Shown: one piece after another, positions 8,701 through 15,487 of the stretch
How positions within the stretch are numbered: the first letter of the stretch is position 1
How the letters are laid out: each line of letters begins with the position of its first letter
Assembly (NCBI GenBank): GCA_023150475.1
Contig: JAKLKU010000002.1
Location: forward strand, 124,001 to 188,000
Reading direction: 5' to 3'
DNA: 64,000 nucleotides
Origin: Planctomycetota bacterium
GTDB lineage: Bacteria; Planctomycetota; UBA1135; GCA-002686595
Notes under the pieces: generated by a model
What the model was told of the DNA's origin: nothing
Seen by the model: only the letters and a program-made list of their open reading frames with translations
Databases searched by the model: none
Program-made: the position numbers and the translations under genes

Positions 8701-11203
8701 GCTCGAGCTCTCCAACGTCGCGCTGGTCGAGCCCGTGCGTTCCGCCGCGCCGCTCGCGAAGCTCGAACGCTTCTCGCTCGACGCGGCGCGCGTCGATCCC
8801 GGCGCCGGCGTGTTCGAGATCACCGCGCTCGAGCTCCGCGGCGCGGAACTCGACGTGCGCCGTGGAGCCGACGGCAGCCTGCACGCCGCCGGTCTCGCCG
8901 TGGCGCCGGCCGCCGCGACGCCGAACACCGAGACGCACGCCGACGCGCCGGACACGAAGAAGACCGACACGGCGGATCCGTCGTCGACGAAGCTCGCGTC
9001 GTTCGCGCTCGCGCGCGCCGACCTCGAGCTCGCGCGGCTCGGCTTCGTCGACGAGTCGCTCGGCGCCGCGGCCGAGCCGCTCACGCTCGCCGTGCGCGCA
9101 AGACTCGCCGACTTGGTGCTCGCCGGCGAACGCGCGGGCGCCGCGCCGCTCGTCGTCGACGTCACGGGCTCGCTCGCGCCGCTCGTAGCCGGCTGGACGA
9201 GCCGGCTCACGCTCGCCGAAGTCGAAGGCGAACCGAAATTGACGGCCGAGATCGCGCTCGAAGGACTCGACGGCGGCGCGTTGGCGCGGATCGCGCCGGC
9301 GCTCGCCGCGACGCTCGACGGCTCGAATCTCGTCGACGGCCGCGCGCGGGGATCGCTCACGGCGCTGCTCCATGCGCGGCGCAAGGCGAACCGCGCGCTC
9401 GACTTCACGCAGCCCTTCGGCGCGGAGCTCGAGCTCGGCGCGCTCGAGTACCGCGCGACGCCCGACGGCGAAGTGCTCGCGGGTCTCGACGGCGGCCGGG
9501 TCGAGATCGCGAAGATCGACACGACGCGCGGCAACGTCGCGATCCGTTCGGTCGAGCTCTTCAAGCCTCGCGGCCGCATCGAACGCGACGCGGACGGCGT
9601 GCACGCGCTCGGTTTCACGCTGCGCATGCCGGCGCCGAACGAAGCTTCGGCGAACGCAGCTTCGGCGACGGAGCTCGCGAACGAGCCCGGCTCGAACGGC
9701 GGCGACTCTCGCGCGGCGGCGGACACGGCGGGCGCGAACGCCGCGCACGCGTCGTCCGCGGGGCCCGGCGCGGCGGCCGATGAAGCGGCCGAAACCGAGC
9801 AGCGAGCGGCGAACGCCGGCGGCGGCGAGCTCTCGATCGATCGTCTGGCGATCCAGGGGCTCGACTTCGTCGTCGTCGATCGTTCGGCGGAGCCCGCCGC
9901 GATCGTGCCGCTGACCGACCTCGACTTCGAGTTGCGTCGCTTCACGACGCGCGCGTTCGCCGAGGACAAGGCGTTCGCGTTCGATGCGTTCGTCACGGCG
10001 GGCAAGGTCGAATTGCCGAAACGCGTCGACTCCGATTCGCTCTTCGAAGGCGTCGCCGAAGCGGTCGGCGGAGTGCTCGCCGGCGACGGTGACGAGCAAG
10101 TCGCGCTCGAGGCTCGTCCGCTGTTCGAAGAGGTCGCGCTCACCGGGCGCATCTCGCTCTTCCCGGCGCCGCGCGGCTTCGTCAACGTCGGCGTCGGCTC
10201 GTTCGAGCTCACGAACTTCCGAGGCCTCGCCCAATCGTTCGGCGTGACCGTCGGCGACGGCGTGCTCGACGCGACGGTGCGCGCGCGCTTGCAGGGCGAG
10301 AACGGCATCTCGATCGAAGCGCGACCGACGTTCAGCTATCTCTCGCTCTCCGAACCCGCCGGCGGCCCCGTGTCGCGCTACCTGACGCTGCCCGCGCCGC
10401 TCGACACGGTGCTCTTCCTCACCAAGGACGCCGAGGATCAGCACAAGGTGCCGATCAACGTGCGCATCGGCGCGGAAGGACTGTCGACGTCCGAGCTCGT
10501 CTCCGCCGCGCTCGGCGCAGCGACGCAGGTCATCGGTCGGGCGGTCGCCGGCGCGCCGCTGCGGTTGCTCGGCGGCCTCGGCGGACTCTTCGGCGACGAA
10601 GAGGTCGCGCCGACCGACGATTCGATCGCGCTCGACTTCGCCACGGGAATCACGTTGCTCGACGAGCGGGCGAGCGAGACGCTCGAGCGGTTCGTCGATC
10701 GTTTCGGCGACGACGAGCGGTTCGTCTTCGCGGTGCAACACCGGTTCGCCGCGGCCGACGTCGAACGGGCCGCGCGACTCGCCAACCCGTCGCCGCAAGC
10801 GTGCAAGGAGCTCTCCGATCGATTGCGCTTCGACAAGGCCGATCTCGCGCGGCGGCGCGAAGAGCTCGCGGCGCGCGCCCGGGTCGACTACGCGGTCGGC
10901 CGTGAGGAAGCCGCCGCCGAAGCGACGCTCGCCCTGCGCGCGCTCGAACGCGAGCTCGGACTCGCCGAGGACGCGCTCGATCGCGTGCACGAGCTCTTGA
11001 AGCCCGGCGCCGAGCGCAAACGCGACCAACGCACCAAAGCGGCGCTCAACGCGATCGCGCTCGAACGGCTCGCGCGGTTGAAGCAAGTGCTGGTCGACCG
11101 CGGCATCGACGCCGAGCGGATCGAGATCCGCGCCTTGAAGCACGCACCGGCCGCCGACCTCGCGTCGAGCCGCATCGTGCTGATCCCGCGCAAACGCAAG
11201 TAG
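5756..11203 (+). CDS. Giant AsmA/DUF748-like envelope protein
   Basis: A protein of 1815 residues starting at GTG 5756, overlapping the previous stop as GTGA. A single N-terminal membrane segment (about residues 14-40, TGLVLVGVRGLVSLAAPFAI) is followed by repeated beta-rich units of the DUF748/AsmA type. These have recurrent phrases such as LDDL/LTDLDFELRRF, GVLDATVRARLQGENG and RIGFVD/LGFVDESLG, separated by Ala/Pro-rich linkers. The last about 200 residues carry a charged helix region (DLARRREELAARARVDYAVG) as in DUF748 proteins. Related AsmA-like proteins bridge the periplasm and carry phospholipids; a lipid-transport or outer-membrane biogenesis role is an inference. At twice the usual DUF748 length it may contain several copies of the unit. 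Confidence 0.75.
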   Translation: MNALSRLWQKKWFRVAAKTGLVLVGVRGLVSLAAPFAISRAVASFELDAEYDELTLSVFGGRAQIEGLVVRAAKEGTPNAADAPPLLTLDYALIDVSMLALLRGELTIERVEVDDVLARVERRADGSVPWLEHLAPDAAAPDEPPVATDDDELEPFDFSPPLALDALRALRIGVQFVDAAVSPPIDELLVCELRLNAVGAADRPATFEALASGPRLLGGARASGRVRGGPRELSCDVDWSVDRLHAVPLAGLLRSFGLEPVGESLSARGAALLAVTPAAANAPGTTPGAPERCDATARLHSLVVDVDGARSFELGELRVGPCSFSRRDFRLDELALQDVELAASRSANGRLAAFGFELVPTSASAARDATGTASPPQPLVFPELPVDVAKLGIERVRVTLDDHAFTPATHFELSLGAFALVRDETEPATRRLSAHLTAPGLFERAALEGRVRLADPELAFELGVDVFGFAPERAAPQLAELGLAPWPEPGRFATRLVANAKIAGGKLADGALTLGPTSLAYPNAVAPNRELALERVALSGVGFDPVAKRLDVTRVETAGLVAGLLRDERGELVLPGFRAVPPVSRPTVALDAPAPPPTPSSGAAAADAPLVCSLGTFTTRDNRLGFVDRAVTPPLVLETAPLAASLEDFVFGAAPRDAAPARLSATLTIPGVLASATLEASLAPTAATDGAQRVGPGAKLVGALRVQGLAPQPLAPYLAALGLEPVEAALDAHATFDGSFSAEPDAFTGGLELADVRCVAGDRELASLRSLSIGRARIDATGAVHANDFSVVAPRITVARDADGALHALGLKFGPERGSQLGSNYGDIPPTESAAHVPSDAEFVLPLVTIDRVSVTEAALAWSDAAVAPAVATTIGAELEIEPLRLGVDSGDATTIEPSQRTALRGELALGPELPLAHLEADALLDPQALIVDGRLEIERLRAGVFAAYVPPGLAVELENGVASLGWHAESRRAVDGGRTAKLELSNVALVEPVRSAAPLAKLERFSLDAARVDPGAGVFEITALELRGAELDVRRGADGSLHAAGLAVAPAAATPNTETHADAPDTKKTDTADPSSTKLASFALARADLELARLGFVDESLGAAAEPLTLAVRARLADLVLAGERAGAAPLVVDVTGSLAPLVAGWTSRLTLAEVEGEPKLTAEIALEGLDGGALARIAPALAATLDGSNLVDGRARGSLTALLHARRKANRALDFTQPFGAELELGALEYRATPDGEVLAGLDGGRVEIAKIDTTRGNVAIRSVELFKPRGRIERDADGVHALGFTLRMPAPNEASANAASATELANEPGSNGGDSRAAADTAGANAAHASSAGPGAAADEAAETEQRAANAGGGELSIDRLAIQGLDFVVVDRSAEPAAIVPLTDLDFELRRFTTRAFAEDKAFAFDAFVTAGKVELPKRVDSDSLFEGVAEAVGGVLAGDGDEQVALEARPLFEEVALTGRISLFPAPRGFVNVGVGSFELTNFRGLAQSFGVTVGDGVLDATVRARLQGENGISIEARPTFSYLSLSEPAGGPVSRYLTLPAPLDTVLFLTKDAEDQHKVPINVRIGAEGLSTSELVSAALGAATQVIGRAVAGAPLRLLGGLGGLFGDEEVAPTDDSIALDFATGITLLDERASETLERFVDRFGDDERFVFAVQHRFAAADVERAARLANPSPQACKELSDRLRFDKADLARRREELAARARVDYAVGREEAAAEATLALRALERELGLAEDALDRVHELLKPGAERKRDQRTKAALNAIALERLARLKQVLVDRGIDAERIEIRALKHAPAADLASSRIVLIPRKRK

Positions 11204-11205
11204 CA

Positions 11206-11256
11206 CTCGGCGCGCCGAGCCGTCAGCGACGTGAAGACGCCCGCGACGTCGCGGGC
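11206..11256. terminator. Two palindromes between convergent genes
   Basis: The 60-bp gap between two convergent genes holds a 14-base palindrome CTCGGCGCGCCGAG (11206-11219) and an 18-base palindrome GCCCGCGACGTCGCGGGC (11239-11256). Both are perfect and directly follow the ends of the DUF748-like and methyltransferase genes. They lack T tracts but their position suits a bidirectional terminator. Confidence 0.45.
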
Positions 11257-11263
11257 AGCGCGC

Positions 11264-12025
11264 TCACGCCTTCGGCTTGCCGACCATCACCACTTGGAAG
11301 GCGAAGATGCGCAGGATCCGCGTCGCGCACATCCAACGGTCGAACTTCAGGAAGAACTTCACGAGCCCGACGTTGCCCGGCACGAACCGCAGGATGCCGA
11401 GGTGATCGGGGAACCCCGCGAGCACGTAGGCGAACACGCCGTAGCGGCCCGCGAACGTCACTTCGAAGCCGGCCTTCTCGTAGAGCTCGCGCAAGCCTTC
11501 CTTGGTGAAGCCTTGGTCGCCCAGATCGAAGTGCGGCGAGAACTTGTAGAGCAGGAAGCGCGCCCAACGGATCAGGAAGTTGTCGTTGCACGGCTCGCTC
11601 ATGATGAGCACGCCGTCCTTCGCGAGCGCGCGGCGGCAGTTCGAGAGGAAGCCGATGTGATCGCGCGTGTGGTGCAGACTGCCCTTGCAGAAGATCGCGT
11701 CGAACGAGCGCTCGCGGAACGGCAGACGCTCGGCGTCGGCGGTGACCAGGCGCGCGCTCGGCACGTATTGCTCGCTGACGCGCAACATCGCGTGGCTGAT
11801 GTCGAGGCCGATCGCGCCCGGGCGTTTCTCGTCGAGCTCGGCGAGGAAGAAACCGGTGCCGCAGCCGAGGTCGAGCACGCGCTTCGAGTTCGGCGGCAGG
11901 TGCGACAGGAGCTCGGCGTGCCAGTCGTCCTGGAAGAGCCGCGAGAACTCGAAGCTGTAGCGGTACGCGTAACGTGGCGCGAGCGCCTTGTGCAGCTCGA
12001 TCTGGGCTTGTGCGTTGATCGCCAT
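11264..12025 (-). CDS. Class I SAM-dependent methyltransferase
   Basis: A 253-residue methyltransferase. Motif I is KRVLDLGCGTGFFLAEL, followed by the acidic end of beta-2 in AIGLDISHAML, then TADAERLPFRERSFDAIFCKGSLHH, as in UbiE/methyltransferase-11 proteins. The C-terminal third is hydrophobic (RWARFLLYKFSP, YGVFAYVLAGFPDHLGILRFVPG), suggesting a lipid or membrane-bound substrate. The start MAINAQAQIELHK (ATG 12025-12023) was preferred over a longer frame because the upstream residues look non-coding. Its neighbours, a flippase-like membrane protein and further on a polyprenol-type glycosyltransferase, are compatible with envelope lipid or glycan modification. The substrate is unknown. Confidence 0.8.
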   Translation of the reverse strand: MAINAQAQIELHKALAPRYAYRYSFEFSRLFQDDWHAELLSHLPPNSKRVLDLGCGTGFFLAELDEKRPGAIGLDISHAMLRVSEQYVPSARLVTADAERLPFRERSFDAIFCKGSLHHTRDHIGFLSNCRRALAKDGVLIMSEPCNDNFLIRWARFLLYKFSPHFDLGDQGFTKEGLRELYEKAGFEVTFAGRYGVFAYVLAGFPDHLGILRFVPGNVGLVKFFLKFDRWMCATRILRIFAFQVVMVGKPKA

Positions 12026-12129
12026 CGACGGTGCGGGACGAGGGGCGCACAAAGATACACGGCGCCCTCGCGCTTCGGCCACGAGCGACTGCCCGGTCGG
12101 AAGGAATGTCCGTGCGGCGGGTGTCGCGA

Positions 12130-13140
12130 TCAGGCGCGTGGAGCCTCGCGCTCGCCGCTCGAGCCGAGCAAGCCCATCGCAAGGTGACCGAAGAGACCGA
12201 GCGCGACCGTGCTCGCGAGCTGGAAGACGTGCGCGCCGAGCCCGGTCGAAAGCGCGAGCTCACGTTCGACGCCGAGCATGCCGAAGCCGAGCACCCAGCC
12301 GCCTTCTTGCGTGCCGAACCCCGCGAACGAGTTGATCGGCAGGAGGTTCGAGAGCACCGCGAAGCCCGAGCCGATCGCGGTGTGCGCCAACCCCAGCGTT
12401 TCGGGCAAGCCGAGCGCCTGGGCGAGGATCGCGTAGAAGACGAAGATCCCGAGCCACATCGCGAGCGACTGCAAGCTCGCGACGAGCAAGGCGCCGCCCG
12501 CGGCGTCGCGCAGCGCGGTCCCGAGCTCCGCCGAACGGTCGAGCAGCTTCGCGCCGAACCGCGAACGATCCGCGCCGAGCAAACGCACCGTCGACGCGAC
12601 CGCGAGCACGATCAGATCGCCGCGCGCGGCGAGCGCCGTCAATGCCGCCGCGCCGAGGATGCAGCCCGTGCCGAAGAGCAGGATGCCGCGCGGCGCCGTG
12701 TCGGGCTCGAAGAGCGCGAGGTACGTCGATGCGACGCCGAGCGCCAACGCGAGCGTCGACACATCGAGCAGCCGCGAGACGACGAGCGCCGAGAGCCCGA
12801 CCTTGTTCGGCACGCCGCAGAGCTTCTTCAAGTAGACGATCAACGAGACTTCGCCGGTCTTCGCGGGCAGCACGTAGGCCGCCAGGTTGTGCGAACTCGC
12901 CGCCGCGAACGTCGGGAAGTAGCCCGGTCGGTGGGCGACGGGGATCAGCGCGCGGAAACGCTGCGCGCGCACGGCGTGGATCGCGAGGTGCACGCCGAAC
13001 GCGCTTGCCATCGCGGCGGGCGAGAGGCGCTTGCAGACGCGCACGACGTCGGCCCACGAGACGCCGCTCCACGTCGCGAGCAATCCGATCAGGACCACCG
13101 CGACGAGCGCGGACAAGACGAAGCGAACGACGGGTTTCAG
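12130..13140 (-). CDS. Flippase-like integral membrane protein (LPG synthase TM/UPF0104 type)
   Basis: A protein of about 336 residues with at least seven predicted membrane helices. It resembles the lysylphosphatidylglycerol synthetase membrane region family (AglD/UPF0104): FPTFAAASSHNLAAYVLPAKTGEVSLIVYLKK, carrying the conserved Arg/Pro-Lys-Gly-Glu type motif, then NLLPINSFAGFGTQEGGWVLGF near the end. The family is thought to flip lipid-linked molecules. The start is unusual. A stop codon lies upstream in frame and no ATG or GTG precedes the first helix, so translation probably starts at CTG 13140-13138, giving MKPVVRFVLSALVAVV, with GAGGTCAGG just upstream. TTG at 13116 is the alternative. 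It lies 19 bp after the HEAT-VWA gene. Confidence 0.75.
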   Translation of the reverse strand: MKPVVRFVLSALVAVVLIGLLATWSGVSWADVVRVCKRLSPAAMASAFGVHLAIHAVRAQRFRALIPVAHRPGYFPTFAAASSHNLAAYVLPAKTGEVSLIVYLKKLCGVPNKVGLSALVVSRLLDVSTLALALGVASTYLALFEPDTAPRGILLFGTGCILGAAALTALAARGDLIVLAVASTVRLLGADRSRFGAKLLDRSAELGTALRDAAGGALLVASLQSLAMWLGIFVFYAILAQALGLPETLGLAHTAIGSGFAVLSNLLPINSFAGFGTQEGGWVLGFGMLGVERELALSTGLGAHVFQLASTVALGLFGHLAMGLLGSSGEREAPRA

Positions 13141-13159
13141 CCTGACCTCGAGCTCTCGA

Positions 13160-15358
13160 TCAGTCGAACTTCACGTGCGAGCCGCCCGAGTCCTGGGCGA
13201 GCCACTCGAGGACCTGGAACTGACCGCCGACCGCGATCGTGTGGATCGCGATCTTGCGGTGCTCGTTCCACTGTTGGACGCGCCGGCGGATCTCCGCGGG
13301 ATCGATCACGGTGCCGACCGAGGGTTCGCCGTCCGAGAGCACGTAGATCGTGTCGACGTCGGGGTCCGCGAACGCGCTTTCGAGCGAGCCGTACAGGTTC
13401 GTGCCGCCGTTCGCGCCGAGCCGCGAGACGAACGTCTTCGCTTCGCCCCGCTCGCGATCCTTCGACTGTGCGACGCCTTGGTCGAGCCACCGATCGACGC
13501 CGCTCGAGAACACGACGATGTTGAAGAGCGCGTCCTTGTCGAGCGCGTCGATGCACTTGATGAGCTCGCGTTTCGCGACTTCCATGCGCGGCTCGCCCGG
13601 TTTGCCGAGGTACGGCGAGCGCGTCTCTTCGTTCATCGAGCCCGAGACGTCGATGATGAACACGACGCGGTGCGACACGATGCGCATGCCGTAGAACGTG
13701 TTCTTCGTCGCTTGCGTGAGTCGGCGCGTCTCCTCTTCCTGCTGCAAGCGCCAGAGATCGCCGGTGCCGAGCGGCTTGAAGCCGCTCTTCGCTTGGCCCC
13801 ACCACTTCTCCCACGCCGCCGGGTCCGGCGGGAACGTCTGCCCGGTCAACCGGAAGAGCGCGTCGCAGCACTCACGACGCATGCGGCCCTCCTCCTTGGC
13901 GAGGCGCCGGATGATCGCGTCGATCGCGTCCGGTCCGCCGATGATCTCCGTGCCCTTCAACGCCGCGAGCCGCGTCGACCACTCCGCGTTCTCGAGCGCA
14001 CGGATGAAGAGCGGCAGATAACGCTTCTGCGCGAGCTTCGCGAGCTGCCAGAGCGCGGCGTTGCGCGTTTCTTCGTTCTCGCTCTCCGCTTCGGTCTCGA
14101 GCTTGGCGAGCCAATCGGTCTCGCCGTAACGCAGCGAGCCGATCGCGTCCATCGCAGCGCCTTGCACCGTGCGGCGTTTCGACGTCGAGAGCAACTTCTC
14201 CAGGTCGGCGACCGCCGTCTTGTCGCCGCGCAACGCCAGTGCGTCGCACGCCGCGATCTGCACTTGTTCGTCGGTGTCGGCGAGCGACTTCGCGAGCGTG
14301 CGCGTCATCTTCTCGTCGCCGATCTTCGCGAGTGCGCGCAGCGCGAACGCCTTCTGTCCGGCGTCCGACTTGCCGGTCAAGAGCTTCTCCAGCCGCGGCA
14401 ACAGCGCCTTCTGCTTCGGATCGGCCGCCCAGGCGCCGACGAGCTCGGCGAGTTTGTCGCGCAGGTCCGACGGAGTGACGTCGGAACCCTTCGAACCGTC
14501 TTCGACGAACTTGCCCGCGAGTTTCTCGCCTTCGAGCTTCGCGAGCACTTCGGCGGCGAGCACGCGGTTCTGCGACTTCTCGACCTTGCTCTCGTACATG
14601 TCGCGGGCGAGGTCGAGCGCGCGTTTGTCGCCGCGGCGTTCGAGCTCGATCAACGCGAGCCGCCGCACGCCGTCGCGCGGCAGGTCGGTCAAGTCCTTCT
14701 CCATCTTGCGAGCCGCTTCGACGAGCTCGTCGCCGTCCAGCTTCGGCGCGATCTTCTCGAGCGCGAGTTCGCGGATCTTCGGCAGCACGAAGATCGCGAG
14801 CTGCGGCTCCTTCTCGCGCTGCTTCTTCGGCTTGAGCTTCGGCGCGTCCTCGTCGGCCTGCCGGAAGAGCTTTTGGAAGAACTTCAGGTCCTCTTTCTCT
14901 TCGTAACGCAGCGCGTAGGCCTCCATCGCCTTGGAGCGCACGCTGTCCTCCGCCGGCGAGTCGATGATCAGCGCGAGGAAGTGTTTGCCGAGGCTCTGCG
15001 CGTCGCCGAGCAACTTGATCGCCGCTTCGCGCAGCTCGCGCGCGTCTTCCTGCGTCGCCGCATCGGAGATCTTCTGCAGCGCCCTCTGCTCGCAGTCGGA
15101 GATGCCGTCGTACTTGGCGAGCGCGCGCAACACTTCGCGGCGCATGTACAGCGTGTCCATCGCGTCGTACGCGGCGAGCAACGCTTCCATCGCGGGGCGC
15201 GTGCCGATCTCGCCGAGCCGTTGGATCGGTTTCTCGCCGACGCCGTCCTTGTCGGTGTTGATCCGAGCGACGAGGTCTTCGACTTCGTCGAGCCGCGGGC
15301 TCGCGAAAGCGCTCGCGAAACAAAGGACGAGGAGCGAGAGGAGCAGGGCGCTGCGCAT
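13160..15358 (-). CDS. Secreted HEAT-repeat protein with C-terminal von Willebrand A domain
   Basis: A 732-residue protein beginning MRSALLLSLLVLCFASAFA, a good signal peptide. Residues about 25-540 are alpha-helical HEAT-like repeats (for example QKAFALRALAKIGDEKMTRTLAKSL and VQIAACDALALRGDKTAVADLEKLL). The last about 175 residues are a von Willebrand factor A domain with an intact metal site: DVSGSMNEE, then GGTNLYGSL and LSDGEPSVG. Such HEAT-VWA proteins are common in Planctomycetota and are thought to mediate protein contacts outside the cytoplasm. It is probably in one transcription unit with the membrane protein gene 19 bp downstream. Confidence 0.85.
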   Translation of the reverse strand: MRSALLLSLLVLCFASAFASPRLDEVEDLVARINTDKDGVGEKPIQRLGEIGTRPAMEALLAAYDAMDTLYMRREVLRALAKYDGISDCEQRALQKISDAATQEDARELREAAIKLLGDAQSLGKHFLALIIDSPAEDSVRSKAMEAYALRYEEKEDLKFFQKLFRQADEDAPKLKPKKQREKEPQLAIFVLPKIRELALEKIAPKLDGDELVEAARKMEKDLTDLPRDGVRRLALIELERRGDKRALDLARDMYESKVEKSQNRVLAAEVLAKLEGEKLAGKFVEDGSKGSDVTPSDLRDKLAELVGAWAADPKQKALLPRLEKLLTGKSDAGQKAFALRALAKIGDEKMTRTLAKSLADTDEQVQIAACDALALRGDKTAVADLEKLLSTSKRRTVQGAAMDAIGSLRYGETDWLAKLETEAESENEETRNAALWQLAKLAQKRYLPLFIRALENAEWSTRLAALKGTEIIGGPDAIDAIIRRLAKEEGRMRRECCDALFRLTGQTFPPDPAAWEKWWGQAKSGFKPLGTGDLWRLQQEEETRRLTQATKNTFYGMRIVSHRVVFIIDVSGSMNEETRSPYLGKPGEPRMEVAKRELIKCIDALDKDALFNIVVFSSGVDRWLDQGVAQSKDRERGEAKTFVSRLGANGGTNLYGSLESAFADPDVDTIYVLSDGEPSVGTVIDPAEIRRRVQQWNEHRKIAIHTIAVGGQFQVLEWLAQDSGGSHVKFD

Positions 15359-15487
15359 GTTCGGGCCTCCCAGGGCCGAACGGAGATCACAAGCCGCCGC
15401 GCGGGGCGTGTCAACGTCGGCGAGCCGACGAAGCGCCCGGATTCCGTGCGCGACGCGCCGGACCGACGCCGCGCCGCGCCGGCGCAA

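Noticed and set aside
7556..11206. A 1216-residue open frame on the minus strand opposite the DUF748-like gene
   Set aside because: It is Arg/Glu/Ala-rich with no recognisable motif and mirrors a convincing coding frame. In very GC-rich genes the antisense frame is often free of stops.
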